From assembly GCA_963854835.1 (NCBI GenBank), contig OY978530.1, positions 25,994,137 through 26,058,136 on the forward strand: 64,000 nucleotides of DNA, read 5' to 3'. This DNA comes from Megamerina dolium (taxonomy: Eukaryota > Arthropoda > Insecta > Diptera > Megamerinidae). Under the pieces are notes generated by a model. It did no database searches. It had not been told where the DNA came from and saw only the letters and a program-made list of their open reading frames with translations. Positions 32,265 to 44,202 of this stretch are shown here, piece by piece. Position 1 is the first letter of the stretch, and every line of letters begins with the position of its first letter. A program made the position numbers and the translations under genes.

Positions 32265-33328
32265 TGCCAAAAGGCAACAAATCGAAAAAAGGCAATGACG
32301 TCACATCAGCAGATGTAACGATTAACAGCTCAGATTCAATTTCTTGGTGAGTCGATGAAGCCGAACTTTCTGTCCACGTGGAGTACGTTGAGAGCATGCA
32401 CTATAGCTTTGACCGCGTGCAGTCGATTCTCGAAGAAGCTGATCCACGCGAACTGGATGGAACAGGCCGAGCAGAATTTTTCGACATGTACCTAGAAGTT
32501 AAGGCAAAGCTGTCACGGGAACTCAATTTACATAGCAGGACAAACGTAAGGCACTCATCCACCGCTAGGCATTTCGCATTGGATGAATCACCGTCCACAT
32601 TATTTTCATCGTTACGAAAATCTCGACTTCCCGAGTTGAAAATACCGAAATTCAGTGGCCTAATTTCTTCGCCATGACTTAGAATTGAGCAAAGTCGAAA
32701 AACTTCAACATCTGCGCGCTAGTTTGCAAGGAGCCGCATTAGAAACCATTTGCTCACTTGAGCCAGTTTATGAGAATTATGATAAAGTCGTGGCTTTACT
32801 AAAGAATCGATTTGATAATAAAATACTTGTTTTTCAGGCACACGTTAATGCGATTATCGGCCTTAAAACTGTTGATAGAAGTTCTGCTAGTGGCTTGCGA
32901 GAATTGAGCGACAAATTCAATTCACATCTTCGTGCACTTTACACCTTGGCAACACCTGAACAAATTTTAGATGGGTTACTAATTGCGAATTGCCGAATTT
33001 GCGCTACAAGGAAGCTAAGCGGCTTCAACTTTGTTTAAATTGTCTACGCAAAGGCCATAGCCTACAACGATGTAAGTCTGGGCATTGTCGTCATTGCTCA
33101 GCCAAACACAATTCTCTTCTTCACATGAACCCAATTTCGTCGTCTTCAAATCCACAAGAAATTGAAGCTACAACCTCGTCACAACAAACACTCATTTCAT
33201 CGTTAACTTCAAGTTCAATCTCTCAAGCTTCGAAATCTATCGGCAGTAGTAATGTATTGCTAGCTACAGCAATGATTCAGGCATCTTCGTTCCATGCCGC
33301 GGTATTCTCGACTCAGCATATCAAATAA
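32265..33328 (+). pseudogene. BEL gag remnant
   Basis: Translation would start at the ATG at 32265 (MPKGNKSKKGNDVTSADV) and meets a TGA at 32345-32347. The frame at 32378-32677 reads YSFDRVQSILEEADPREL and ends LPELKIPKFSG, where BEL gag proteins continue into the capsid-like domain. A deletion then joins to LSKVEKLQHLRASLQGAAL (32685-33038). After ILDGLLI another deletion leads to a zinc knuckle, CLNCLRKGHSLQRCKSGHCRHC (about 33030-33100). Gag would form the particle and bind RNA. This one is broken in at least three places. Confidence 0.88.
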
Positions 33329-34547
33329 ATTTCGTAACTACTCGCTGGCAAATCTGTTGCAACTTCCATTCAAAAAATCAACAATTGTGATCTCCGGTAT
33401 TGGCGAATCCAACTTCGTTGCCGACAAGGAGATTGACGTTTTCGCACAATCGCAAGATAAAAGCTACAACACTTCGTTCGCTGCTGTGGTCACACCCAGC
33501 ATAACAGATTATCAACCTAACTTCAACCTTACTTCGGAATGGAAGATACCATCAAATATTACTCTTGCAGATCCACTATTCTTCAAACCACAGCGCATTG
33601 ACTTGCTTATTGGCGCAGGTTTATTTTTTGATTTGATGTGTGTTGGCCAAATTCGCATTGCTAGTAATTTGCCAATGTTACAAAAAACTCGACTGGGTTG
33701 GGTTGTGTCTGGAGGTGTTTCATACACCACCAAACAATCATCGTCACTCGCAGCTTGCACCAAAAACGTATCTGAACAACAACAAAACAACAATTCGTTG
33801 AACAATATTGTTAAAAGATTTTGGGAAATAGAGAACTGTTTCGACTCTGCTCCTCCATCTTCTGAAGAAGACGATTGGTGTGAGCAGCATTTCAAAGAAA
33901 ATTTCACTCGTTTAGCTTCGGGAGAGTATTCGGTACGTTTGCCTGCAAAAAGAAACTTGAGCGCTCTTGGCGACTCACATAATCATACTCTTCGAAGATT
34001 TAAAAACTTAAAGCGAAAATTGGAAAATAATCATGATTTGAAAACTCAATATATTTCCTTTATGAATGAGTATGCATCGCTGCACCATATGTCACTGGCA
34101 AAACCACAAGCCACAACAACTTATTTTCTACCACATCACTGCGTGCAAAAGCTTGGCAGCACAACGACTAAGCTTTGCGTCGTATTCGATGGCTCCGCAA
34201 AAACAACAACGGGCTACTCGCTAAATGACGTTTTGTTAGCGGGCTCAACTATTCAGCCAAAATTGTTCAAAACTCTTTCACAATTTCGCTTTCGTAAATT
34301 CGCTCTTTGCGGAGACATATGTAAAATGTACCGATGTGTACGTGTGACATCTCCAGACGAATATCTTCAATGTATATTATGGCGTGAGCATCCACTCGAT
34401 GAGATAAAGGTATACAAGTTGGACACTGTAACATATGGTACGAAATCTGCCGCCTTTTTGGCAATTCGTGCTATGCATCAACTTTCGTACGATGAAGAAG
34501 TCATTTCCAATAGGCGCAAAAATCGTGAGAAGAGATTTTTATGTTGA
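33290..34547 (+). pseudogene. BEL protease and RT N-terminal part
   Basis: The protease active-site segment reads ILDSAYQINFVTT in one frame (about 33300-33345), with Ala in place of the Gly of the DSG triad. The following LLQLPFKKSTIVISGIG and GAGLFFDLMCVGQIR are in another frame (from 33346). The RT region has FLPHHCVQKLGSTTTKLCVVF and NDVLLAGSTIQPKL, then GDICKMYRCVRV. The 417-codon frame ends near 34547 with a shift just before the YVDD motif. Confidence 0.87.
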
Positions 34548-34929
34548 CGATCTTATTTCAGGCGGAGATACTATAGAGAAAGTGATTGAGATCAGACGTC
34601 AGGTTAAAGGTTTACTTCAGCGTGGAGGATTCAACATTCGTAAGTGGTGCTCAAACGAGGCTAGTACCCTTCAAGGCATTGTTGACTCGGAACGTGAGAG
34701 TATGCTCAAATTCCATGATGGAACTTATGTAACGAAGACTCTTGGCCTCGTCTGGTACCCTAACACAGATAATTTCTTATTCTCTTTTTCGCCTATCGCA
34801 CATAACGCACGCACAACAAAGCGTACGATACTTTCACATATCGCTAAATTTTATGATCCGCTTGACTTGTTTCGCCAGTTATTACGAAAGCAAAAATTCT
34901 CCTACAAACCCTTTGGAAGGAAAAACTGA
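34435..34929 (+). pseudogene. BEL RT catalytic segment (YVDD)
   Basis: The family sequence is recovered in this frame from about residue 23. VRRDFYVDDLISGG has the catalytic YVDD at 34540-34551, followed by GGFNIRKWCSNEASTLQ and LGLVWYPNTDNFLF. It ends in a shift after FYDPLDLFRQLL, where the family normally reads FDPLGLLSP. The first 22 codons are out of frame with the element. Confidence 0.87.
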
Positions 34930-34943
34930 AATGGAACGAAAGT

Positions 34944-35723
34944 TTGCCTCAGCCGTTGCTAGCTAGCTGGACTGACATTTGTGCTCAGTATGGTTTAGTG
35001 AGAAGTTTTAAATTTCCTCGTTTTGTATTGACACCTCATTCCAGTTGGGAGATTCATGCCTTTTGCGATGCAAGTTTGGCAGCGTTTGGTGCATGCGTCT
35101 ACATTCGTTCGGAGTGTGATGGTTTCTTAAAATCATGCTTACTTTGTGCAAAGTCGAGAGTCTCGCCTCTGAAGAGTTTAACCATACCTAAATTGGAATT
35201 GTCTGCAGCGTTATTGCTTGCGGAATTGGTAGCATCCATATCGCAAGATTTTCCACATCCTCACACCGTTCACTGCTGGTCAGACTCAATGGTCACTCTA
35301 TCTTGGCTTCGCGAACAACCATCAAATTTCAACATTTTTGTATCAAATAGAGTGAGCCAGATTCAAACGCTAACTCAAGGTATGACTTGGCATCATGTGC
35401 CTACTTCTTTGAACCCGGCCGACATCCTTTCGAGGGGATGCACTACGAATGAACTACTAAATTCTAAACTTTGGAACAATGGTCCACCATTTTTATCAAA
35501 GGAGCACTCAGATTGGCCGAATAGAATCGATTTTTTAACGGATTTACCCGAACGGCGACGGAAGGTTTTAATTACTTCTCAACTACGCGACATAACGCTC
35601 GATTGCAAATACCACAACTCCTTTCACAAGTTGCAGCGCATCTTTGCATACGTTTACCATTTTTGCCAACCGCGCTACGGTTTGATAAGAAACTTAACTC
35701 GTCAAGCAAACTACGCTCATTAA
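34944..35723 (+). pseudogene. BEL RNase H and connection domain
   Basis: The 259-codon frame contains the RNase H domain of BEL elements: HAFCDASLAAFGACVYIR (first Asp), TIPKLELSAALLLAEL, VHCWSDSMVTLSWL (Asp), and WHHVPTSLNPADILSRG. This domain would degrade the RNA strand during reverse transcription. It ends in a shift near 35600, after which the integrase N-terminal region is in the next frame. Confidence 0.88.
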
Positions 35724-36995
35724 ATCCATTTGTCGACTCATTCGGGCTTCTTCGCGTTGGAGGGCGCTTGCAAAACTCATTGTTGGACTTTGAAGCAAAA
35801 CATCCACTTCTATTGCCAAAGCATAATCCAGTCACTAACGCAATAATTGACTACTTTCATCGTAAATATCTACATGCAGGACCACAGAGCGTACTAGCGT
35901 CGATTCGACAGCAATATTGGCCAATTGGTGGTCGAAAGACTGTTGCGTGTTATAAACAAATGCATTCGAAGTTTTCGTTTGAAACCAAAAATTTACGAGC
36001 ATATTATGGGTAGCCTACCATCCGACAGAGTACAAGCAAACAGAGCCTTTTCACCACTGGTATTGACTATTGCAGGCCATTCTACTATAAGTCAGAAGTT
36101 CGGACTAGGCCACCTATCAAATGCTACATATGCTTCAGCACGAAGGTTTGTCATCTGGAACTTGTTCAATACCTTTCCACATCACCATTTTTAGCAGCTC
36201 TAAAACGCTTTATTTGCATAAGAGGCAAGCCACACACCATTTGGTCTGATAATGCAACGAACTTTGTCGAAGCTAAAAACGAAATCAAGATTTAAGGCAA
36301 TTGCTTTTAAGCAATTCTCATAACACTGAAATCACCAATCAATGCATCTCAGAAGGCATCGCATGGAGATTCATTCCGCCTCGTTCACCACACTTTGGTG
36401 GATTATGGGAGGCAGCGGTTAAGTCAGCGAAATTCCACTTTCTACGTATTGTTGGACTCTCAATTCTAACATTTGAAGAGCTTCGCACTCTTGTGTGTCA
36501 AATCGGAGCGATAATTAATTCTCGCCCACTTTGTCCAATTTCAGAGAATCCAGATGATTTGGACGTGCTGACACCTGCTCATTTCCTCATAGGTGCGCCA
36601 TTTACATCTTTCGTTGAACCAGACGTCACCAGTCTCGATATCAGTCGTTTAAACCGATGGCAGCGCATTTGTCATATGCAGCAAGTGTTTTGGAAAAAGT
36701 GGAGCAGCTCATACCTCTCACTTCTACAAGAGCGAGTCAAGTGGCAAAAATCAAATGGCGGTATTCAAGCTGGAAATATGGTCATTTTAAAAGACGAAAA
36801 CCTACCATCACTGAAATGGCGACTAGGGCGTGTAGAGACTTTAATTTATGGCTCCGATGGCGTGGCTCGTGTTGCAATTATTCGCACTGCCATTGGACTA
36901 GTTAAGCGAGCTGTGGGGAAAATTGCTGTGCTTCCTATTGAGAATGAATCGGTTGAAAGCCTACACCTTCCAACGTGGGGAGGATGTTCGCAGCA
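35603..36995 (+). pseudogene. BEL integrase remnant
   Basis: The integrase region spans several frames. LLRVGGRLQNSLLDFEAKHP, then the His-rich zinc motif in YFHRKYLHAGPQSVLASIRQ (35603-36013). A GIDY-type first Asp box is visible in frame near 36060-36075 with Arg where the family has Gly. WSDNATNFVEAKN (second Asp) is at about 36241-36280. The last frame (36301-37002) has SPHFGGLWEAAVKS (catalytic Glu) and the BEL-specific C-terminal block LTPAHFLIGAPF, LNRWQRICHMQQVFWKKW and GNMVILKDENLP. A one-base or small shift near 36295 separates the second Asp from the Glu. Confidence 0.88.
36975..36984 (+). promoter_or_regulatory. BEL polypurine tract
   Basis: GTGGGGAGGA directly precedes the right LTR, where the polypurine tract primes plus-strand DNA synthesis. 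Confidence 0.75.
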
Positions 36996-37389
36996 GCACT
37001 AATTTTATATCGGGACTCGCAGCACTATTTCTATTTCGGGACTCGCAGAGTTAACTTTCATGATCATATAATAAACTATCATTTTATATTGGAATGTACT
37101 AAATCTCGAGATCATATACGAAACTGTAATTCTCTTATTCTCTCTGAATTTAGTGATCATACATACAACTGTAAACTCTCTCATTGCAGTTGACTAAAAT
37201 TTTATCTATTTCTTTAATTATCTCATTCTTATGTACATATACTCATAAGCATAACCTAACTTTAATATTCTACAACTGTTAACTTTACTTCTACTGCGAC
37301 CACGAATCAATAAAGTTGACAAACTTTTTTTAAGAGTTTTAATTTTCAATTTGCAAATAGGTGGAGCAAATCAGCTCTTCCTCGAAACA
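36985..37389 (+). repeat. BEL/Pao right LTR
   Basis: Same start (TGTTCGCAGC) and end (CCTCGAAACA) as the left LTR. It has a few extra bases (for example ACTCAT near 37240 and TGTT near 37278) and about ten substitutions. Confidence 0.95.
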
Positions 37390-37394
37390 ATGGC

Positions 37395-37495
37395 TTTACC
37401 CCAAAAATAGCAAAAGGTTATCGATCAAAACGGCACATATTTGGCTTAATAAAGCTCGCTTCAATGATAAAAAAAAGTATTTATTTTACGTGTGT
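37395..37495 (+). pseudogene. mariner transposase pseudogene, part 2
   Basis: Continues the mariner after the BEL insertion. IAKGYRSKR and HIFGLIK-like readings correspond to the RWQKVIDQNGQYI-type C-terminus of mariner transposases (bases about 37400-37450). It ends before SINE copy 3. Confidence 0.7.
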
Positions 37496-37501
37496 GTACG
37501 G

Positions 37502-37838
37502 TGGGTGCCGTAGCTCAGTGGTTAGTGTTAGCCAATACCCGGCTGATGCATAACAAATTTAATATCGATAAGATTTTTCTTTCGAACGGTACCCACCTGT
37601 CGGCAAGCAATTGGCAATTCTTCCGACAGTAACAACTTGCCATGAAAAAGCTTCTTAAAGAACTCTGTGACAAAGCTCAGAAAAAGTGATGTCAGAAGTG
37701 TTCTGCCGTTCGGAACCGGCTAAAATAAGTAGGTCCCTTCTAATATTGTCCAAAATTTAAGACGCACAACAGTAATGGAAGAGAAGCTCGGCCAATGAGC
37801 CCTTTTGGGGCTTTATGTGCCACATATTTATTTTTTTT
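37502..37838 (+). mobile_element. tRNA-derived SINE, copy 3
   Basis: Starts GGGTGCCGTAGCTCAGTGG with the A-box, but the B-box region is missing (GTTAGTGTTAGCCAATACCC joins the head to the body). The rest matches copy 1 closely. The 3' end GTGCCACATATTTA runs into the (TA)n tract at 37841, so the microsatellite may have grown from the SINE tail. Confidence 0.92.
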
Positions 37839-37840
37839 TT

Positions 37841-37846
37841 TATATA

Positions 37847-37878
<32 letters not shown>

Positions 37879-37997
37879 CATATTTATATATATATACATA
37901 TTTATATATATATACATATTTATATATACACACACATATATATATATACATACATATTTATATATATACACACACATATATATATAAATATACACAC

Positions 37998-38056
<59 letters not shown>

Positions 38057-38066
38057 CATACATATA
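37841..38066. repeat. (TA)n-rich microsatellite with TATACA and TTTATA variants
   Basis: Long alternating TA sequence with repeated interruptions such as ACATATTTATA at 20-30 base intervals. Several YIYIYI-type open frames across it are products of the repeat. Confidence 0.95.
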
Positions 38067-39029
38067 TGTGGGTGCAATATACAATATACTCCAATATACT
38101 AAGTTTCCATGGCATATGATCGATTTACTCTATTAAAAAAATGTTTTCGATTTGACAAAGCCAATACCAATGGATGATGCAGCTAATTTGGATGCAGCAT
38201 ATATTCCGGATTATTCGCTGACCGTAGGTAAGCAATTACTTCCGTTTAGAGGCCGAACACGTTTCACGCAGTACATCCCTTCTAAACAAGCTTCTTTTTA
38301 TTCACTAAAAGTCATAATCTGCACAGAAAAGTTGGGATATCATCAGTGAAGTAAATCAGAAGTTTGCAGCAGTTTACAAAAAAATATTTATATATAGGTC
38401 CCGGCGAACCTTACTACTTATTTAACGGAAATATCTTACCACTAATCCGTGGGTTAATCAAGTAAAAAAACTAATGTTTATGTAACTAGAAAGTACGGGA
38501 AAATTGTCTCTATTTTTCACCATTTACCCCACTGTGCGTCTGTTTACAAAAAGTATTAAAATACTTCCTTTTATTTATTTATTTAAATTTGCGACTTCAA
38601 ATACAAGATAGATTACGTAAATATATTTTGCGAATTTTTAAGTGTCCGGTGGATGTTAGCACCGACGAAAAATGTGTGGCAATATTTAATATTGAGTTTC
38701 AACAATATTCTGTGTAAAGTATTTACGTACCTCTCCTACCTGATACTTGTAGTAGGACCGCTACCCAAGCAAGCAGATGTACATGCATTCTTAAACACAT
38801 ATGTTATAACAATACTTGTTCCTAAAATTCTGTTACTTCGAAAATAACTTAGGTCTGGCTATATTGGGATATTACACTATATCTTTTTATAAATATACAA
38901 CATTTTACATAAATTGTTAGTTTTGAGGAAAACTAAATTTTTCTAAAAACCGCTCTTTCGAAATATTTCGAATTACGATGATTATTATGATGAATATTAT
39001 GAATTATAGATGATTAAATAAATAAAGTA
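38067..39029. other. unassigned AT-rich region
   Basis: No coding sequence or repeat recognised. Small frames at 38152-38349 and 38653-38847 have no family features. Confidence 0.5.
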
Positions 39030-39302
39030 TGTGGCACTTATAAGCCCTGAAGGGCCCTTTGGCCTAGCTTCTCTTCCATTACTGTTATACCTGTTAAATT
39101 TCGGACAGTATTAGAATGAACCTACTTATTTTAGCCGGTTCCGAACGGCATAACTCTTGCGACGTCAATTTTTCTGACCATTTCACAAAGTCCTTTTAGA
39201 AAGTTCTTTTCAATATAAATTTGTTATGCTTCAGCCGGGGATTGAACCCACAACCTAAAGGTCAGAAGTCCAACACATTCACTGCTGAGCTACGGCACCC
39301 AT
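39030..39302 (-). mobile_element. tRNA-derived SINE, copy 4
   Basis: Minus-strand copy. Read in reverse complement it starts GGGTGCCGTAGCTCAGCAG at about 39302, has B-box GGGTTCAATCCC, and ends AAGTGCCACATA at 39030. It carries a shortened body and more substitutions than copy 1. Confidence 0.9.
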
Positions 39303-39442
39303 TTCTGTACCTGAAGTATGTTAATAAAACACAAATTTTAATATATAAAATGTAAAAGCATGTTAATTAGATATGTACCATTTGAAAGGTAATTCTGTGA
39401 TTTAAAGAATCATTGCATAATTTTATGGGTTATTAACCGTAG

Positions 39443-39444
<2 letters not shown>

Positions 39445-39518
<74 letters not shown>

Positions 39519-39560
39519 TTATACATACATATACACACAGATATATATATACTTCTATAT
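39445..39560. repeat. (TA)n microsatellite
   Basis: A (TA)n run of about 70 bases, then TATTTATTTATACATACATA and further TA repeats. Confidence 0.95.
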
Positions 39561-39566
39561 ATATAT

Positions 39567-40140
39567 GATGTACGAGGGCGGATTGATAAAGAAGCTACTT
39601 AAGTACGAAAAAGGCAGCACAAACACAAAAAGTTTGAAATTGCGATCTGCCAAAGGTCAGCTGTTAAAATTTCACCCAAATTCATCAATGAGTTTATTTG
39701 TTTAGTCGTTTGAAGTAACCAACTTTTGTGTTTCTTGAAAAATGGAAAAAAGCGAATTTCGTGCAGTGATTAAACACTATTATTTGAAAGGGAAAACGGC
39801 GAAAGAGACAAAAGAAAAGCTCGATAAACATTACGGTGTCTGCTCCGTCAGATTACATGGTAAAATATTGGATTGCTGAATTTAGGCGCGGCCGAACAAG
39901 CACTGCAACAATACCATCAACAGGAAGCCCAAAAGAGGTTACTGAAGAAAATATCCTCGATATCGTTATGAATGATCGCCGAGTCAAGATACGTGAGATT
40001 GTTGAAATGGTAAACATCTCATATGAACGTGTGTTCAACATTTTGCATGAACATTTGCATATAAAAAAGCTATCGGCAAGATGGGTGCCGCGTTTGCTGT
40101 GTCGAACAAAAACGAGTTCGAGAGACCATGTGTTTGATGT
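39567..40140 (+). mobile_element. mariner element, 5' half
   Basis: Begins near TACGAGGGCGGATTGATAAA, an inverted-repeat-like start seen in the mellifera/capitata type of mariner. The transposase starts MEKSEFRAVIKHYYLKG at 39742, with a frameshift near 39836, and continues YWIAEFRRGRTSTATIP, VNISYERVFNILHEHLH and KKLSARWVPRLL. These are the DNA-binding helix-turn-helix regions and the WVPHEL-like linker of mariners. The catalytic domain is missing, and at 40140 it is fused to a SINE body. Confidence 0.85.
39836..40140 (+). pseudogene. mariner transposase N-terminal domain
   Basis: The frame holds the second half of the N-terminal DNA-binding domain, with VMNDRRVKIREIVEMVNI as the helix-turn-helix core, then HIKKLSARWVPRLL. 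The first part (MEKSEFRAVIKHYY) is in another frame from 39742. After RTKTSSRDHVFDV the similarity stops, because the SINE body begins at CCCACCTGTCGGC. No catalytic residues remain. Confidence 0.83.
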
Positions 40141-40144
40141 ACCC

Positions 40145-40386
40145 ACAGTACCCACCTGTCGGCAAACAATTCGTATTTCTTCCAGCAGTAACAATTTGCC
40201 ATGGAAAAGTTTCTAAACTAACCCTGTGACAAAGCTCAGAAAAAAAAGATGTTGAAAGTGTTCTGCCGTCGGAACAGGCTAAAATAAGTAGGTCTCTTTT
40301 AATACTGTCCAAAATTTAACACGCACAACAATAATGGAAGAGAAGTTCGGCCAAAAAACCCTTCGGGGCTTATAAGTGCCACATCA
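40145..40386 (+). mobile_element. SINE body fragment, copy 5 (headless)
   Basis: Begins inside the SINE body at GTACCCACCTGTCGGCAAAC and continues to GCTTATAAGTGCCACAT. The tRNA-derived head is absent; instead it is joined to mariner sequence. Its tail is followed at once by a Tc1-like insertion at 40391-40392. Confidence 0.9.
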
Positions 40387-40392
40387 TACATA

Positions 40393-42120
40393 CAGTATGT
40401 CAAGAATGAGTTTACACATTGAAACAAAATTCAAATTTTCAACTTCCTTAGCCAAAAATATGAACTTTTATTTCCATATACACATTTTTTTTTATTAGTT
40501 ACAGATACAGTATTTATAAAAGATTCATGAAAATAATTGCAAGTTCTACGCAAAAGAAAAGAAAAATACAACAAAAAGAAATTTAACTCAATTTTACAAG
40601 TGTCAAGAAACTCTTTTCACAACTATTTTTTTAATTCCTTTATGCAACACTTCAACGATTAACGGTACATTTACAGTTATCTATTTGCGTAAATGCGTTG
40701 CAGTGACCCGTCCCTATGATTTTGTTTGTTAGTTTGTGATTAATTTTTCCACATTTCCCACATTTCCACATCATCTGTTTAAATATTGTGTTTTTAAAAT
40801 GCCAGGCAAAAGGTTATCGGCTGAAGTGGTTCAGCTTATATACTACAATCGCCAATTGGGAGAAAATGTGGAGAAGTTATCAGAAATGTTCTCTGTAACA
40901 CGTAAGACAATTTATAATGTTTTAAATCTTTTTGAAAATGAGGGTAGATTGGAGCCAATGTGTGGAGGTGGCCCAAAACTTAAAATTACTGATCGGGCAG
41001 AGCGCTTAATGATGAGGGAACTGCACAAAAATCCATAAATATCGATCAGAACGCTTGCGGAGAAACTCAAGGAAGAGTGTGGTATAGTGGTTTCCCATGA
41101 AACTGTACGACAGGCGATACTGAGAAACTAATACTCATCAAGAGTTGCTCGTAAGAAGCCGCTGCTATCAGCACAAAATATTGAAAGACGTTTCTCTTCG
41201 CCTCAAGGCTCATTTCTCAACCTGATGAATATTTGGACGACGTAATATTCTGTGACGAAACAAAAATGATGTTGTATTACAACGATGGACCGACTAGAAT
41301 GTGGCGCAAGGCATTAACAGCTTTAGAAAATCGACACATAATTCCTACTGTTAAATTTGGAAAAATGTTCATTATGATTTGGGGATGTATCTCAAGCAGA
41401 GGAGTAGGAGAATTGGCTTTTATAGAGTCAACCATGGACGCACAACATTATTTAGGCATTTTGAAGTCATTTAATCAGTAGTGCGAAAAAATGTGGGTTC
41501 ATCAGAGAGGGCAAACCGCATTTTAAATTTTATCAAGATAATGACACAAAGCATAAGGCGATTAGGGTGCGACTGTGGCTTCTTTATAACTGCGGTTAAG
41601 TTATGGATACACCAGCCCAAAGTCCTGACCTTAACCCTATTGAAAATCTGTGGGTCTACTTAAAGAAAAAAGTGGCTAAAAGGCAACCTAAAAACCGTAC
41701 AGCACTTAAACCTGCTATATTGGAAGAGTGGCAAAATATACCGAGCAATTATGTCCTAAAAAGGTTGGTATTATATGAATAAACGGCTACAATCCGTGAA
41801 AGATGCTAAAGGTGGCCATATTAAACACTAAATATTTTACTTGATCAAATTTTAACTAATAAATATTATAAAAAAAGACTGTATCGTTTGTGAAAAGAGT
41901 TTCTTGACACTTATAAAATTGAGTAAAATTTCTTTTTGTTGTATTTTTCTTTTCTTTTGCGTAGAACTTGCAATTTTTTTTCAAGAATCTTTTATAAATA
42001 CTGTAAATATCTGTAACTAATAAAAAAAAATTTGTATATGGAAATAAAAGTTCATGTTTTTGGCTAAGGAAGTAGAAATTTGAATTTTTTTCAATGTGTA
42101 AACTCATTCTTGACATACTG
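40393..42120 (+). mobile_element. Tc1-like DNA transposon, second family, with long inverted repeats
   Basis: A 1728-base element flanked by TA (40391-40392 and 42121-42122). The ends are inverted repeats of about 230 bases (40393-40622 and 41889-42120), starting CAGTATGTCAAGAATGAG. Within each inverted repeat a related motif (GTGTCAAGAAACTC) recurs near its inner end, which gives an IR/DR layout. The transposase frame is broken, so this copy is not autonomous. Confidence 0.95.
40799..41780 (+). pseudogene. Tc1-like transposase pseudogene (second family)
   Basis: Starts MPGKRLSAEVVQLIYYN at 40799 and reads an HTH (VEKLSEMFSVTRKTIYNV) to a stop at 41036-41038. Further pieces are SIRTLAEKLKEECGI with VSHETVRQAI, then MDDVIFCDETKMMLY (first catalytic Asp) and WGCISSRGVGELAFIES in the frame at 41233-41481. 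The DNDTKH box (about 41535-41550) is followed by SPDLNPIENLW (about 41622-41655), with shifts and stops between. All three catalytic residues are visible, but the gene has at least four disruptions. Confidence 0.88.
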
Positions 42121-42128
42121 TATATATA

Positions 42129-42219
<91 letters not shown>

Positions 42220-42250
42220 GTATATATATATATATGTATATATATATATG

Positions 42251-42326
<76 letters not shown>

Positions 42327-42327
42327 G

Positions 42328-42400
<73 letters not shown>
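42121..42400. repeat. (TA)n-rich microsatellite with TATG variants
   Basis: Alternating TA with TATGTA interruptions, ending in a pure (TA)n run. It begins directly at the TA flanking the Tc1-like right end. Confidence 0.95.
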
Positions 42401-42401
<1 letters not shown>

Positions 42402-43270
42402 CTATTACTTTTTCAGGGTGTGGTATTCTACTCTTGTTTCATATAAACCCGGCTTTGTCGGTTTTGGAAAAACCTTTCAAAAAGTATAACTGCCTTTCCT
42501 GGTGGAATAAAAATATTACAGGATCTCGAAAAAAATCGATAATTGCGCAATTTACAACATTTTTGTTATTTTAAGAATGTTTTCAAACCGTTTGTTCAAA
42601 ATTAAAATGTTCTGCGCCAATTTCGCATTTAACGATCGTTCATTAATGGCAATCGCTTGCAAATATCCGGAGTATGAATTATTGTCATAGAAGAAAGAAG
42701 TTAAAAGTCTTCGTGGTCTGAAATATTTGTTGCTAAATGACCTGAGTGACAGGGTGTTAACGACAACTCAAAATATAGAGGGTGTTAGGAAATTTCTACG
42801 CCTGGTTTCGTGTTCAACTCGACAAGATCTGCATTGAGTCACTTGCAAAGTACATTCATCTTTTTGTATTATAGTGTGATTTGTGTACTATCAATCAATG
42901 CCAAGAAATGAAGGCAGCCGGAATCATGTACAGCATTGAAAGAAGACAGTATAAAATTTGTGGATGTATAATATATTCAAGACATTGGCGCATATTCATA
43001 GTCAAAATTAAGTTCAAATTTGTATTTAGTATCAAATTTTTTGACAAATCGGCCATACTGAAATCTGTCAAAAAGTCGATTTAAGTTGGAACTTAATTTG
43101 TGACTAAGAACATGCGCCATTTTTTTTTAATTGTAAATAATTTAGAACTCACTTTATTAATGGGTACTTTGATTCAATTATATTATTTACTTTTTCATAT
43201 CACTATGTTTCTTTTAGATTTAATGATATTATTTACTATTTCACATTATTTTATTTCTTTTGAATTTCTG
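42401..43270. other. unassigned region between microsatellites
   Basis: Non-repetitive AT-rich sequence. No frame has recognisable similarity. It may be host intergenic sequence. Confidence 0.5.
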
Positions 43271-43365
43271 TTTATAATTTTTCCAACATATGTATATACA
43301 CACACTCGCATACGTATATATCCATATCTACATATCCATACACGCATCCATAAAAAATATATATT

Positions 43366-43406
<41 letters not shown>

Positions 43407-43499
43407 ATATATATATATGTATATTTATATACATATATATATGTTTATATATATATATATATATATGTATATTTATATACATATATATATATATATATG

Positions 43500-43542
<43 letters not shown>

Positions 43543-43543
43543 T

Positions 43544-43575
<32 letters not shown>

Positions 43576-43583
43576 TGTTTATT

Positions 43584-43614
<31 letters not shown>

Positions 43615-43731
43615 GTATATTTATATACATATATATATAATTATGTACATTTATATATATACATATATATGTACATTTATATATACATATATACCCACGC
43701 ATATAGCTATGTGCACATTCATGTATAGGCA

Positions 43732-43799
<68 letters not shown>

Positions 43800-43922
43800 T
43801 ATATATATATATATATATGAATATATATATTCATATATATATATATATATATACATGTTAATATATATATATATATATATATACATATATTCATATATAT
43901 ATATATATATATACACATATTC

Positions 43923-43956
<34 letters not shown>

Positions 43957-44114
43957 TCATATATATATATATTTATATATATATATATCTACACACACAC
44001 ACACATATATATATATATATCCACATATATATATATATATATATATATATCTACATATATATATATATGTAGATATATATATATATATATCTACATATAT
44101 ATATATAAATCTAC

Positions 44115-44146
<32 letters not shown>

Positions 44147-44171
44147 CTACATATATATATATATATATATC

Positions 44172-44202
<31 letters not shown>

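Larger units (their letters stand above)
31653..37389 (+). mobile_element. BEL/Pao LTR retrotransposon, defective
   Basis: A complete insertion of 5737 bases with two LTRs (395 and 405 bases) that begin TG and end CA. The 5-base target duplication ATGGC is perfect (31648-31652 and 37390-37394). A primer-binding-like sequence follows the left LTR and a purine-rich tract precedes the right one. The gag-pol region has the BEL order: gag with CCHC, protease, RT with YVDD, RNase H, integrase. Many frameshifts and deletions make it inactive. Confidence 0.96.

Noticed and set aside
31653..37389. An envelope gene that would make the BEL element retrovirus-like
   Set aside because: The integrase C-terminal block runs to the polypurine tract with no room for a further gene.
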